Origin: an uncultured beta proteobacterium
GTDB lineage: Bacteria; Pseudomonadota; Gammaproteobacteria; Burkholderiales; Burkholderiaceae_C
DNA length: 33,971 nucleotides
Assembly (NCBI GenBank): GCA_903844215.1
Contig: CAIMSP010000092.1
Location: 1-33,971 of the forward strand
Direction of reading: 5' to 3'
Of the stretch, positions 1 to 8,224 are shown one piece after another (positions within the stretch are counted from its first letter, which is position 1; every line of letters starts with the position of its first letter). The notes below the pieces were generated by a model. It was not told the origin of the DNA, did not search any database, and saw only the letters and a program-made list of their open reading frames with translations. The position numbers and the translations under genes are program-made.

Positions 1-10
1 CTACGGCACC

Positions 11-114
11 GGTCCTTTGGACCTTAACTTGGCTGCGCCAAGTTAGCCTGCGCCGCAAGGCGGCTGAACCGCTTCGCGGTTGCTGGCCCTACAGGCCAGC
101 CGCTGCTCGCAGCG
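11..114. repeat. Cluster of six small perfect palindromes at the metK 3' end
   Basis: Six consecutive perfect inverted repeats lie almost end to end. They are GGTCC/GGACC (11-23, 3-nt loop), TAACTTGG/CCAAGTTA (25-45, 5-nt loop), GCCGC/GCGGC (52-64, 3-nt loop), AACCGC/GCGGTT (67-81, 3-nt loop), GCTGGCC/GGCCAGC (82-100, 5-nt loop) and CGCTGC/GCAGCG (101-114, very short loop). The last two overlap the final metK codons, and the metK stop codon (89-91) sits in the loop of the fifth. None is followed by a T-tract on the minus strand, so a standard intrinsic terminator is not obvious. They could act as RNA hairpins that end or protect the metK message, or be a mosaic of dispersed repeats. Confidence 0.8.
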
Positions 115-1270
115 CAGCCGCCTTGTCCGTTCTTTCCCAGGTGAACTCGGGTTCTTCGCGGCCGAAGTGGCCGTAGGAGGCGGTTTTTTCGTAGATCGGG
201 CGCAGCAGGTCGAGCATCTGGATGATGCCCTTGGGGCGCAGGTCGAAGTGCTCGGCCACCATGGCGGAGAGCTTTTCGTCGGAGATCAGGCCCGTGCCTT
301 CGGTGTAAACCGTGATGTTCATGGGCTTGGCCACGCCGATGGCGTAGGCGACCTGAACCTGGCATTGACGCGCCAGGCCGGCCGCGACGATGTTCTTGGC
401 CACGTAGCGCGCGGCGTAGGCGGCAGAGCGGTCCACCTTGCTCGGGTCCTTGCCGCTGAAGGCGCCACCGCCGTGCGGGCAGGCGCCGCCGTAGGTGTCA
501 ACGATGATCTTGCGCCCGGTCAGGCCGCAGTCGCCCTGGGGTCCGCCGATGACGAAACGACCGGTGGGGTTGATCAAATACTTGGTGTCTTCGGTGAGCC
601 ACTCCTTGGGCAGCACCGGCTTGATGATCTCTTCGCGCACGGCTTCGTAGAAGGCTTCGGTCATCTTGTGACCCAGGCTCATCTCGGGCGCGTGCTGGCT
701 CGACAGCACCACGGTGTCGATGCTGTGTGGCTTGCCGTCCACGTAGCGCATCGTGACCTGGCTCTTGGCGTCCGGGCGCAGGAAGGGAAGGCGGCCGTCC
801 TTGCGCAGTTGGGCCTGACGCTCCACCAGGCGGTGCGCGTAGTAGATCGGCGCGGGCATCAGCTCGGGGGTCTCGTCGCAGGCGTAGCCGAACATCAGGC
901 CCTGGTCGCCCGCGCCGGTGTTGAGGTGGTCGTCGCAGGCGTGGTCCACGCCCTGGGCGATGTCGTTGCTCTGCTTGTCGTAGGCCACGAGCACGGCGCA
1001 GCCCTTGTAGTCGATGCCGTATTCGGTGTTGTCGTAGCCGATGCGCTTCAAGGTGTTGCGCGCGACCTGGATGTAGTCCACATTCGCCTGGGTCGTGATC
1101 TCGCCGGCGAGCACCACCAGACCGGTGTTGCACAGGGTTTCGGCGGCCACGCGTGAGCGCGGGTCCTGTTCGAAAATCGCGTCGAGGATGGCATCGGAAA
1201 TCTGATCGGCGACCTTGTCGGGGTGGCCTTCGGAGACGGATTCGGATGTGAATAGAAAATCGTTCGCCAT
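89..1270 (-). CDS. metK: S-adenosylmethionine synthetase (methionine adenosyltransferase)
   Basis: Cytosolic enzyme that makes S-adenosylmethionine from methionine and ATP, supplying methyl groups to the cell. The 393-residue product has the family length and signatures: SEGHPDK near residue 14 (ATP/methionine binding), GAGDQG in the first third, and the glycine-rich [19 protein letters not shown] loop. The ending [13 protein letters not shown] is like the normal family C-terminus. The ATG at 1270-1268 follows an AGGAG ribosome binding site. It is transcribed divergently from the acyltransferase pair across a 194-bp gap. The 3' end lies inside a palindrome cluster. Confidence 0.98.
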   Translation of the reverse strand: MANDFLFTSESVSEGHPDKVADQISDAILDAIFEQDPRSRVAAETLCNTGLVVLAGEITTQANVDYIQVARNTLKRIGYDNTEYGIDYKGCAVLVAYDKQSNDIAQGVDHACDDHLNTGAGDQGLMFGYACDETPELMPAPIYYAHRLVERQAQLRKDGRLPFLRPDAKSQVTMRYVDGKPHSIDTVVLSSQHAPEMSLGHKMTEAFYEAVREEIIKPVLPKEWLTEDTKYLINPTGRFVIGGPQGDCGLTGRKIIVDTYGGACPHGGGAFSGKDPSKVDRSAAYAARYVAKNIVAAGLARQCQVQVAYAIGVAKPMNITVYTEGTGLISDEKLSAMVAEHFDLRPKGIIQMLDLLRPIYEKTASYGHFGREEPEFTWERTDKAAALRAAAGL

Positions 1271-1464
1271 TGGGAGCTCCTGGTAGTTGACGGTGGGCGC
1301 GTTGCCGACCGATGACCGGTTCCTGGGCGAACGCTTTAGCAGAATTGTTTAATGTGCTGTGGCTCAGCACGTGTCGCCCTGCAAGTTGCTCTAGTTAACT
1401 CAGCGACGGGGGTATTTTACTTCAGCCCGGCAGGCGCGCAGCGTGCACTAAACTTGGGCTGCCC
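1271..1464. promoter_or_regulatory. metK leader / divergent metK-lpxL intergenic region
   Basis: A 194-bp divergent gap. For metK (minus) the best -10 candidate is TAAAAT at 1419-1414, which would give a leader of about 140 nt; its -35 is poor. The leader contains a 6-bp hairpin GTGCTG/CAGCAC with a 5-nt loop (1354-1370). It lacks a following U-tract and does not match any SAM riboswitch class I can recognise by eye. For the plus strand, TATTTT at 1413-1418 could be a -10. The promoter assignments are weak inference; the hairpin is seen directly. Confidence 0.35.
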
Positions 1465-2295
1465 ATGACACTGCTGTTCAAGCTTCTTTCCCGTTTCCCT
1501 TTGTGGCTGTTGCACGGCCTGGGCTGGGCCCTGGGCTGGATCGTTTTTGCCGTGTCCGCCAGCTACCGCCAGCGCTTGTTGGCGAATGCCGCCTTGGCGG
1601 GCTATTCCTTTGCCCAGGTGCGCGCTGCGGTCGGGCAGGCGGGGTGCATGAGCGCCGAGTTGCCGCGGCTGTGGTTGGGCGCGCCCGTGGCCCTGCGCTG
1701 GCAGGGGGCAGATTGCCTGGAGCGCGCCTTGCAGACCGGGCGCGGCATCGTTTTTCTCACGCCGCATCTGGGCTGCTTTGAGGTCACAGGCCAGGCCATC
1801 GCGCAGCGCTTTGGAGCGCAAATGGGTCCGCTGACGGTGTTGTACCGCCCGGCGCGCAAGCCGCTGCTGGCCAAGCTGATGCAGGGCGCGCGTGAGCGAG
1901 TGGGTTTGAATTTCGTGCCGACCAACTTGAGCGGCGTGCGCTTGATGATCAAGGCGCTGCGCCAGGGTCACGCAGTGGGGCTGCTGCCCGATCAGGTTCC
2001 GCCTCAAGGCATGGGGCAATGGGCGCCGTTTTTCGGGCGCGACGCCTACACCATGACCTTGGGCGCGCGGCTGGCGCAGCAAACCGGCGCCACGGTGCTG
2101 CTGGCCTGGGGCGAGCGCCTGTCCTGGGGTCGCGGCTACACCCTGCACTTTCGGGAAATGAACGCAGCGCTGTCCGGGGAACTGGACGCCGCCGTGCTGC
2201 AAATCAACCAGGCGATGGAGGGTCTCATCCGTGAGTGCCCGCAACAATACTTGTGGGCCTACGCGCGCTACAAACAACCGCGCGGAGAGACTTGA
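1465..2295 (+). CDS. LpxL/HtrB-family lipid A acyltransferase (first of pair)
   Basis: Predicted inner-membrane acyltransferase that adds a secondary acyl chain to lipid A or a related lipid. The 276-residue product starts with a hydrophobic N-terminal anchor (about residues 5-30). It carries the family catalytic HX4(D/E) motif as H101-L-G-C-F-E106, followed by the FVPTN and LLPDQ segments typical of LpxL-like enzymes. The start ATG at 1465 has a poor ribosome binding site. Its TGA overlaps the ATG of the next gene (TGATG at 2293-2297), so the two are probably translationally coupled. Which of the two adds which acyl chain cannot be told from sequence alone. Confidence 0.92.
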   Translation: MTLLFKLLSRFPLWLLHGLGWALGWIVFAVSASYRQRLLANAALAGYSFAQVRAAVGQAGCMSAELPRLWLGAPVALRWQGADCLERALQTGRGIVFLTPHLGCFEVTGQAIAQRFGAQMGPLTVLYRPARKPLLAKLMQGARERVGLNFVPTNLSGVRLMIKALRQGHAVGLLPDQVPPQGMGQWAPFFGRDAYTMTLGARLAQQTGATVLLAWGERLSWGRGYTLHFREMNAALSGELDAAVLQINQAMEGLIRECPQQYLWAYARYKQPRGET

Positions 2296-3161
2296 TGCTG
2301 GTTCGATTCGGGATTGTTCTGATGCGCTGGCTGGCGCTGTGGCCGCTGCCCGCGCTGCGCGCCTTGGGCTGGTGGCTGGGCGGGCTGCTGTATTTTCTGG
2401 TCGTGCCGCGCCGCCGCGTGGCGATGAAGAACCTTGAGCTGTGCTTTCCCGAGCTGTCGCTGCGGCAGCGCCGAGCGCTCACGCGCCAGATCTTCATCCG
2501 CTTTGTCCAGGCCTGGCTGGACCGGGCCTGGGTCTGGCAAGGGAGTGCTGCCACGCTGGAACAGCGCGTGCGTTTGACCGGCGACTTGCAGCAACTGCAG
2601 GGCCATCAGCCGACGGTGATCTTTGCGCCGCATTTTGTCGGCTTGGACGCCGGCGCGGCGGCCATCGCGCATGGCTTTCCCCGGCGCTTCACGTCCATCT
2701 ACACGAATCAGCCGAACAAGATTTTGAACGAATGGGTTTTGAAAGGCCGACTGCGCTTTGGCCAGGTCAAGCTCTTTGACCGCTCGGCGGGCGTGAAAAC
2801 CATCGTGGCCGGGCTGCGCGCCGGCGATCCGCTGTACCTGCTGCCGGACATGAATTACGGCCTGGAAGACTCGATCTTTGTTCCCTTTTATGGGCAGCCC
2901 GCAGCCACCATTGCCTCGCTGTCGCGCTTTGCCCGCTTGGGTCGTGCCAAGGTGGTGCCGGCGATCACGCGCATGACGCCGGATGGCTACGAGGTCGAGG
3001 TGCTGCCGGCCTGGTCGGATTTTCCGAGCGACGACATCGTCGCCGACACGGCGCTGATGAATCAGCGTCTGCAGTCGTATATCGACACCATGCCGGATCA
3101 GTATTTCTGGCTGCACAAACGATTCAAGAGCCGACCTGCCGGGGAGCCGGGGGTTTACTGA
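2295..3161 (+). CDS. LpxL/LpxM-family lipid A acyltransferase (second of pair)
   Basis: A 288-residue paralogue of the upstream acyltransferase, in the same superfamily, with an N-terminal hydrophobic anchor (about residues 5-38). The HX4D motif is H113-F-V-G-L-D118, and further landmarks are YLLPDMNYG and the end segment PDQYFWLHKRFKSRP, which is typical of lipid A lauroyl/myristoyl transferases. An upstream in-frame start at 2235 exists, but it lies wholly inside the preceding gene. The ATG at 2295, overlapping that gene's stop, is preferred. The tandem pair next to metK suggests the two act in succession on lipid A. Confidence 0.92.
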   Translation: MLVRFGIVLMRWLALWPLPALRALGWWLGGLLYFLVVPRRRVAMKNLELCFPELSLRQRRALTRQIFIRFVQAWLDRAWVWQGSAATLEQRVRLTGDLQQLQGHQPTVIFAPHFVGLDAGAAAIAHGFPRRFTSIYTNQPNKILNEWVLKGRLRFGQVKLFDRSAGVKTIVAGLRAGDPLYLLPDMNYGLEDSIFVPFYGQPAATIASLSRFARLGRAKVVPAITRMTPDGYEVEVLPAWSDFPSDDIVADTALMNQRLQSYIDTMPDQYFWLHKRFKSRPAGEPGVY

Positions 3162-3252
3162 GACTTTGCGGGACAGACCAAGAACGACGCGCAGCGAGTT
3201 TTGCTCTGTCCTCAACCAATCAGGGGTGTTTTGCGGGACTCGGTCCTGGCAC

Positions 3253-4155
3253 TCAGTCGGCTGAGAGAAACTCCCCCAGCAGGCGCATCACCAAATCAGG
3301 CTGCTCGTGCACGATCCAGTGGCTGGCGTCGGCCACGGTCTGGAGCCTGAGGCGAGGGACATAGGCCTGCAACCCGTGGACGAGTTCGCTCGGTAGGGCA
3401 ATGTCGTTCAGTCCCCAGATCACCAGGGTCTGCAACGCCACGCTGAGCATCGCCTGCGGCAACTCGACGCCCGCCGCGGCGGGGTCATCGGCCCGCGCCG
3501 GTCTCAAGGGCGAGGCCCGGTAGTAGTTGCAGCCGCCGCGCAGCCCATGGCTCCAGAGTTCGCGGTATTGCTGTTTGAGCGCGTCGCTGAGCCAGGCGTG
3601 GGGGCCGTCGGCGGCGCCCATGGCGGTGAAGAATTCCCACAGGCGCCGGTAGTCGTCCTGCGCCAGCAAGTCTTCGGCGTCGGGGCGGATCAGGAAGTTC
3701 ATGTAGGCGCTGGCGGCGCGCTGTTTGGCGCTGGTCTGCAACTCGCGCAGGAAGGTGCCGGGGTGGGGCGAGTTGATGATCGCCAACTTGCGCGCCAATT
3801 GCGGCAGCTGGTTCGCCAGATTCCAGGCCACGGCACCGCCCCAGTCGTGCGCGACCAGACAAGCCAATGATCCGCCTTCGGTCTGGATCAACGCGGCGAT
3901 GTCTTGCAGCAGGTACTTGGCGCGGTAGGCTTTGGCGTCTTCGGGTGCGCTGGAGCGCTCGAAGCCGCGCAGATTGGGCGCGATGCAGCGGTAAGCGCCG
4001 TGCTGCGGCAAGGCGAAGTGGCGCATGACCTCGTCCCAGATGAATGCGCCCTCAGGAAATCCGTGCAGGAACATCAGCACCGGCCGCCCCCGCGCGCCGG
4101 TGGCGCGACAGCTCAACGTGATGCCGTGCGGCAGGTCTTGAAGAAAAGTCTCCAC
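3253..4155 (-). CDS. Alpha/beta hydrolase, epoxide hydrolase-like
   Basis: A cytosolic alpha/beta-hydrolase of 300 residues. The oxyanion motif HGFP is at 31-34. The nucleophile elbow is AHDWGG with D104 rather than serine, the pattern of epoxide hydrolases and haloalkane dehalogenases. D251 (WGLND) and H279 (ASHWIV) complete a plausible triad. Lid tyrosines Y151 and Y211/Y212 (CNYYRA) favour epoxide hydrolase; the tryptophan after the nucleophile argues against fluoroacetate dehalogenase. The start codon is GTG (4155-4153), 15 bases past the ysxC stop, with a weak ribosome binding site. It probably shares the ysxC transcript. The substrate is unknown. Confidence 0.85.
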   Translation of the reverse strand: METFLQDLPHGITLSCRATGARGRPVLMFLHGFPEGAFIWDEVMRHFALPQHGAYRCIAPNLRGFERSSAPEDAKAYRAKYLLQDIAALIQTEGGSLACLVAHDWGGAVAWNLANQLPQLARKLAIINSPHPGTFLRELQTSAKQRAASAYMNFLIRPDAEDLLAQDDYRRLWEFFTAMGAADGPHAWLSDALKQQYRELWSHGLRGGCNYYRASPLRPARADDPAAAGVELPQAMLSVALQTLVIWGLNDIALPSELVHGLQAYVPRLRLQTVADASHWIVHEQPDLVMRLLGEFLSAD

Positions 4156-4170
4156 GCCCGCGCTGCCAAA

Positions 4171-4902
4171 TCAGTCCGGCGCCACGACCGGTTCAAGTTC
4201 TGGCGCTGGCGTCTTCTTGGCCGGCGGGTGCGCCCACTTCCAGAGCAATTGCGCAACCTCGTCCACGCCCTGCTTCTTCAGCGCGGAAAACAGCTTCACG
4301 CTGCCGCCACCCGCTTGCAGTTCCATGATGGACAGGGCTTTGGCGGCTTCGGTCTTGTTGAGCTTGTCGGCCTTGGTCAGCACCACCAGGAATTTCAATC
4401 CCTCTTCCACCCTGGGCCGCACCACATCCAGCAGAATTTCGTCGAGCTCGGTCAGGCCGTGGCGCGGGTCGCACATCAACACGATGCCGACCAGGTTTTC
4501 GCGCGTCACCAAGTAGTTGGCCATGACCTGTTGCCAGCGCAGCTTGTCGCTCTTGGGAACGGCCGCATAGCCGTAGCCCGGCAGGTCGGCCAGCACCGCA
4601 TCGGTGACGCCTTGCTTGCCCAGGGAAAACAGGTTGATGCTCTGGGTGCGTCCCGGCGTCTTGGAGGCAAAGGCCAGGCGCTTTTGCTGGGTGAGGGTGT
4701 TGATGCAGGTCGATTTTCCCGCGTTGGAGCGGCCCACGAAAGCGATCTCCGGAACCTGGAGTTCGGGCAGAAAATGCAGCTGCGGCGCGGTCGTGAGAAA
4801 TTTGGCGGTGTGCATCCAGCCCATGGCAATCACGGCTTCACTGGTGCTGGCAGATTTCGGGGTGGCGGGGCCAGGAGCAGCGCGCAAAGGGGTGTGGGAC
4901 AT
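4171..4902 (-). CDS. ysxC: Ribosome biogenesis GTPase YsxC/EngB
   Basis: Small essential GTPase of the TrmE-Era-EngA-EngB-Septin group, needed for assembly of the large ribosomal subunit. Visible motifs are G1 GRSNAGKS (57-64), G3 DLPGYG (106-111) and G4 TKAD (176-179). At 243 residues it is longer than the usual 200-215. The extra length is a low-complexity N-terminus and a charged, proline-rich C-terminus. An internal ATG at 4824 (M27) could be the true start, since the conserved part begins just after it. A TACAAT-like -10 lies in the gap towards the divergent cytochrome gene. Confidence 0.95.
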   Translation of the reverse strand: MSHTPLRAAPGPATPKSASTSEAVIAMGWMHTAKFLTTAPQLHFLPELQVPEIAFVGRSNAGKSTCINTLTQQKRLAFASKTPGRTQSINLFSLGKQGVTDAVLADLPGYGYAAVPKSDKLRWQQVMANYLVTRENLVGIVLMCDPRHGLTELDEILLDVVRPRVEEGLKFLVVLTKADKLNKTEAAKALSIMELQAGGGSVKLFSALKKQGVDEVAQLLWKWAHPPAKKTPAPELEPVVAPD

Positions 4903-4975
4903 GCGGTGGGAGCGTTCGTTCGGGGCCCCATTGTAGAATCATGCGGTTTTGTGCCAACCAACAGATGTCAAAAAT
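4903..4975. promoter_or_regulatory. Divergent ysxC / cytochrome c promoter region
   Basis: This 73-bp gap separates two divergent genes. TAGAAT (4934-4939) reads as a -10 for the cytochrome gene, giving a leader of about 30 nt. The same AT-rich patch on the other strand gives a TACAAT-like -10 for ysxC. Clear -35 boxes are not visible in either direction. The two promoters would overlap almost completely. Confidence 0.45.
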
Positions 4976-5635
4976 ATGAAGTCTCTCGTCTCATTGTTCG
5001 TGGTCGCTTGCGTGGCGCTCACCTCGGTTTCCCCGGTCCGCGCCCAGGAAAAGCCAGCCGCCGCCGCCAAGGCGGCGCCCCAGAAAGCCCCAAGCGCTGA
5101 TCTGGCCAAGGGCGAGGCCACGTTCAATGGCGTCTGCCTGGCTTGCCACGGGCCGGATGCGAACTCCATGATTCCGGTAAATCCAACGCTGGCGCAGCAG
5201 CATCCGGAGTATCTGATCAAGCAATTGAAGGAGTTCAAATCCGGCGTGCGCGCCAACCCCATCATGATGGGCATGGCGTCGACCCTGGCGACCGATGCCG
5301 ACGTGAAGAACGTGGCCTATTGGATGGCTTCGAAAAGCGCCAAGCCGGGCGTGGTCAAGGACAAGGATCTTGCCGCCTTGGGCGAGCGCATCTTCCGCGG
5401 TGGCGTCGTCGATCGGCAGATTCCGGCCTGCGCCGGTTGCCATAGCCCCAATGGTGCCGGCATTCCGGCCCAGTACCCGCGCCTCAAGGGCCAGATGGCC
5501 GACTACACGGCGGCCCAGCTCACGGCGTTTCGCGACGGCGTGCGCAACAACAGCTTGCAGATGAGCCAGGTGGCTGCCAAATTGAACGATCGCGAGATCA
5601 AGGGCCTGGCCGATTACATCGCCGGCCTGCGCTGA
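4976..5635 (+). CDS. Diheme cytochrome c4-type protein
   Basis: Periplasmic electron-transfer protein. The 219-residue product has a Sec signal peptide (about residues 1-23, cut after VRA), an Ala/Pro-rich linker, and two class I cytochrome c domains with heme motifs C54-L-A-C57-H58 and C152-A-G-C155-H156. Methionines in NPIMMGM and in NNSLQMSQ are candidate axial ligands. The two-domain build fits cytochrome c4, which passes electrons from the bc1 complex to terminal oxidases. ATG 4976 is chosen because the signal peptide begins there; an upstream TTG in frame would spoil it. A strong terminator follows, so it is probably monocistronic. Confidence 0.95.
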   Translation: MKSLVSLFVVACVALTSVSPVRAQEKPAAAAKAAPQKAPSADLAKGEATFNGVCLACHGPDANSMIPVNPTLAQQHPEYLIKQLKEFKSGVRANPIMMGMASTLATDADVKNVAYWMASKSAKPGVVKDKDLAALGERIFRGGVVDRQIPACAGCHSPNGAGIPAQYPRLKGQMADYTAAQLTAFRDGVRNNSLQMSQVAAKLNDREIKGLADYIAGLR

Positions 5636-5685
5636 TTCGCCAGCGCGTCTGGCCAGGGGCCAGTGACAAAACCCATGCATCAAGG

Positions 5686-5715
5686 CGGGGCATTTTCGGA
5701 TGCCCCGTTTTTTTT
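5686..5715 (+). terminator. Rho-independent terminator after cytochrome c4 gene
   Basis: A perfect 8-bp stem CGGGGCAT/ATGCCCCG with a 6-nt loop (TTTCGG) is followed directly by eight Ts (5708-5715). It lies 50 bases past the cytochrome stop codon and before the msrP start, so it separates the two transcripts. It is the clearest intrinsic terminator in the window. Confidence 0.93.
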
Positions 5716-5768
5716 GTAAGTTGCGCCAGACTGCGCCGACTCACGGTGAACTTTCAAGGACTTCTGCC

Positions 5769-6764
5769 ATGCTCATTCAGACCCGACGCGACGGTTTCCA
5801 TCACCTCCATTCCGCCGACATCACGCCCCCTGAGTTTTACGCAAACCGGCGCGCACTCTTGAAGACGCTGGCGACCGGCGTGGCCGGGGCGACGCTGGCC
5901 TCCTGGGCCGGCCGCGAGGCGCTGGCTCAGACCGTGCGAGCGGGCAAGCTCGCGCCCCTGGCTGCGGCGCGCTCCTTGCTGCCCGGGGCGATCACCATGG
6001 AAAAGTCCACGGCCTATGCCGATGCCAGCAGCTACAACAACTTTTACGAATTCGGCACCGACAAGGCGGACCCGGCGCACAACGCGCACACGCTGAAGAC
6101 CTCGCCCTGGACGGTCGAGGTCGAGGGGCTGGTGAAAAAGCCGGCGCGCTATGCCTTGGAAGACCTGCTGCGACTCGCGCCCATGGAAGAGCGCAGCTAC
6201 CGGCTGCGCTGCGTCGAGGGCTGGTCCATGGTGATTCCCTGGATCGGCTACTCGCTGAGCGCCTTGATCAAGCGCGTTGAACCGCTGGGCAATGCGAAGT
6301 ACATCGAGTTCGTGACCCAGGCCGACCCCAAGACCATGCCCTTTGTCGGCTCGCGTGTGCTGGACTGGCCCTACGTCGAAGGGCTGCGCATGGATGAGGC
6401 CATGCACCCGCTGACGCTGCTGAGTTTTGGCATGTATGGCGAGGTGCTGCCGAATCAGAATGGTGCGCCGCTGCGTCTGGTGGTGCCATGGAAATATGGA
6501 TTCAAGAGCGCCAAGACCCTGGTCAAGATCCGTTTCACCGAGCGCCAGCCTTTGACCGCCTGGAATCACGCTGCGGCGAGCGAATATGGGTTCTACTCGA
6601 ACGTGAACCCCGAGGTCGATCACCCGCGCTGGAGTCAGGCGAGCGAGCGTCGTATCGGCGAAGACGGGCTGTTCGCGAAGAAGCGCAAGACCCTGATGTT
6701 CAACGGCTACGAGGCGCAGGTCGGCCAACTCTACGCCGGCATGGACTTGAAGAAGCTTTTCTGA
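5769..6764 (+). CDS. msrP: Protein-methionine-sulfoxide reductase catalytic subunit MsrP (YedY)
   Basis: Periplasmic molybdoenzyme that reduces methionine sulfoxide in oxidised envelope proteins, taking electrons from MsrQ. The 331-residue product has a twin-arginine signal ([15 protein letters not shown] at 27-28, hydrophobic stretch ending in ALAQ about residue 54), followed by the sulfite oxidase-like fold. C148 in YRLRCVEGW is the expected molybdenum ligand, followed by the family segment [12 protein letters not shown] 5769 follows an AAGGA ribosome binding site; the longer frame upstream would run through the terminator at 5686-5715. Its TGA overlaps the msrQ ATG (TGATG). Confidence 0.97.
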   Translation: MLIQTRRDGFHHLHSADITPPEFYANRRALLKTLATGVAGATLASWAGREALAQTVRAGKLAPLAAARSLLPGAITMEKSTAYADASSYNNFYEFGTDKADPAHNAHTLKTSPWTVEVEGLVKKPARYALEDLLRLAPMEERSYRLRCVEGWSMVIPWIGYSLSALIKRVEPLGNAKYIEFVTQADPKTMPFVGSRVLDWPYVEGLRMDEAMHPLTLLSFGMYGEVLPNQNGAPLRLVVPWKYGFKSAKTLVKIRFTERQPLTAWNHAAASEYGFYSNVNPEVDHPRWSQASERRIGEDGLFAKKRKTLMFNGYEAQVGQLYAGMDLKKLF

Positions 6765-7402
6765 TGCCGCCGGTTCGCGCCCTGCTGGCGCACCGCTTGG
6801 CCAAGCCGTTGCTGTGGCTGCTGTGCCTGCTGCCGCTGCTCTGGCTGCTGAGCCGTACCGCGCTGCATCAACTGGGCGCCAATCCGGCCGAGGCGCTGAT
6901 CCGCGCCAGCGGCGACTGGACGCTGCGCAGCCTGTGTCTGGTGCTGGCGCTGACGCCCTTGCGCGTGCTCACACGCACACCGGTACTGGCGCGTTTTCGC
7001 CGCATGCTGGGCCTGTTTGTCTTCTTCTACGCGCTGCTGCATGCGCTGTCGTACAGCGGCTTCGACATGGGCTTTGATTTCGGCGATATCGCCCGCGACA
7101 TCGTCAAGCGCCCCTTCATCCTGGTGGGCTTTGGCGCGCTGCTGGGCTTGAGCTTGCTGGCGCTGACTTCGTTCAATCGCGCGATTCAATGGCTGGGCGC
7201 GCGCCGCTGGAGGCTGTTGCACAAGCTGGTGTACGGCATTGCCGCACTGGCGCTGCTGCACTTCTTCTGGATGCGCGCGGGCAAGAACAACTTCACCGAA
7301 GTGTTTGTCTACGCGGCCCTCATCGCCACACTGCTGGGTTGGCGCGTCTGGAACGCGGGTTATGGGCCTCTTCGCAGGAAACGCGGCCTGGCCGCCCGGT
7401 GA
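6764..7402 (+). CDS. msrQ: Heme-binding membrane subunit MsrQ (YedZ)
   Basis: Inner-membrane b-type cytochrome that passes electrons from the quinone pool or cytosolic flavin to MsrP. The 212-residue protein is mostly hydrophobic, with about six membrane segments. Histidines sit in membrane segments (ALLHALSY, LLHKLVYGIAALALLHF) as expected for heme ligands in the ferric reductase-like domain. It is coupled to msrP by a TGATG overlap at 6762-6766. It ends at 7402, directly against the stop codon of the convergent ODP-like gene, with no base between them. Confidence 0.96.
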   Translation: MPPVRALLAHRLAKPLLWLLCLLPLLWLLSRTALHQLGANPAEALIRASGDWTLRSLCLVLALTPLRVLTRTPVLARFRRMLGLFVFFYALLHALSYSGFDMGFDFGDIARDIVKRPFILVGFGALLGLSLLALTSFNRAIQWLGARRWRLLHKLVYGIAALALLHFFWMRAGKNNFTEVFVYAALIATLLGWRVWNAGYGPLRRKRGLAAR

Positions 7403-8194
7403 TCAGGCGTTGGCGCCGATGCGCTGGTCGGGCAGCTGGTAGTTGCGCTCGTCGAACAGGTCGATGCCGCAGGACAAGGCCTCAATCCAGTCGAAGAAGT
7501 CATTGATCGCCGGGCGCCCGACGATGGGGGCGCCGTGCTGCGGCACCAGCATCGAGATGTCCATGCGGCGTGCCATCTTGACCCAGAGACGAAGAATCTT
7601 GTTGGACGCCATGTAGCGGCGGTGAAAGCCTTCCATCAGCGGGATATGCGGCGCCAGCTCCGTGATTGGCGTTTGCGCCTGCTGGCCCGACATCATGGAC
7701 ACGCCCAGGTCGCCGGTGAACAGGATGCGACTGACCGGGTCGTAAAAATGGAAGTTGCCCTCGGCGTGCATGAAATGCGCCGGCACCAGCCACAACTCGC
7801 TCTCGCCCAGGCTCAGGCGTGCGCCCGCGTCGGGCACGCCGATGACCCGGCCAGTGGTCTTGCCGACCTTGGTGAAGTGCGGCGCAAAGCGCTCCCAGAT
7901 GCGCGAGATCACCAGCTTGGCGGGTGTGGACGTGAGCCATCGGTCCAGCGCGGCAATGATGTCCGGGTCGGCGTGCGAAGCGCACAGGTAGGACAGCTTT
8001 TGCGGCGCAAAGAACTTCGACATCGTCAACAGCAACTCGTTGAACGCCAGGTTGCCGCCCGGGTCGATGATGGCCCCGGTGCCATGGTCCACGATCAGAA
8101 ACTGGTTCGACTGGACAGCCTGCGCGTCCTCGTCCACCAGATCGGTAAACATCAGGCAAACGTGATGTGCGTCGCGGTAAAGTTCAATCGACAT
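7403..8194 (-). CDS. ODP-type metallo-beta-lactamase-fold diiron protein (flavodiiron-like, no flavodoxin domain)
   Basis: A 263-residue cytosolic protein with the metallo-beta-lactamase fold of the flavodiiron/oxygen-binding diiron protein (ODP) group. Candidate metal ligands are H74, D76 and D78 in ASHADPDI, H140/H143/E145 in AHFMHAEGNFHFYD, D162 in FTGDLG and H220 in VPQHGAP. It stops after the metal domain, so there is no FMN flavodoxin module to feed electrons. Such stand-alone forms are known as O2-binding sensors rather than reductases. ATG 8194 follows a GGGGAAAA ribosome binding site. It lies between lysA (same strand, 78 bp away) and msrQ (convergent). The exact role is unproven. 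Confidence 0.85.
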   Translation of the reverse strand: MSIELYRDAHHVCLMFTDLVDEDAQAVQSNQFLIVDHGTGAIIDPGGNLAFNELLLTMSKFFAPQKLSYLCASHADPDIIAALDRWLTSTPAKLVISRIWERFAPHFTKVGKTTGRVIGVPDAGARLSLGESELWLVPAHFMHAEGNFHFYDPVSRILFTGDLGVSMMSGQQAQTPITELAPHIPLMEGFHRRYMASNKILRLWVKMARRMDISMLVPQHGAPIVGRPAINDFFDWIEALSCGIDLFDERNYQLPDQRIGANA

Positions 8195-8224
8195 TGGTTT
8201 TCCCCGGCAAGTTCATGGCCTTGA

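Noticed and set aside
80-1156. 358-codon plus-strand frame opposite metK
   Set aside because: Antisense to a conserved essential gene, low-complexity Val/Ala/Gly/His composition, no start signal.
3171-3211. GGACAGA/TCTGTCC inverted repeat after the second acyltransferase
   Set aside because: Arms are only 7 bp with a 27-nt loop and no T-tract; too weak to call a terminator between the convergent genes.
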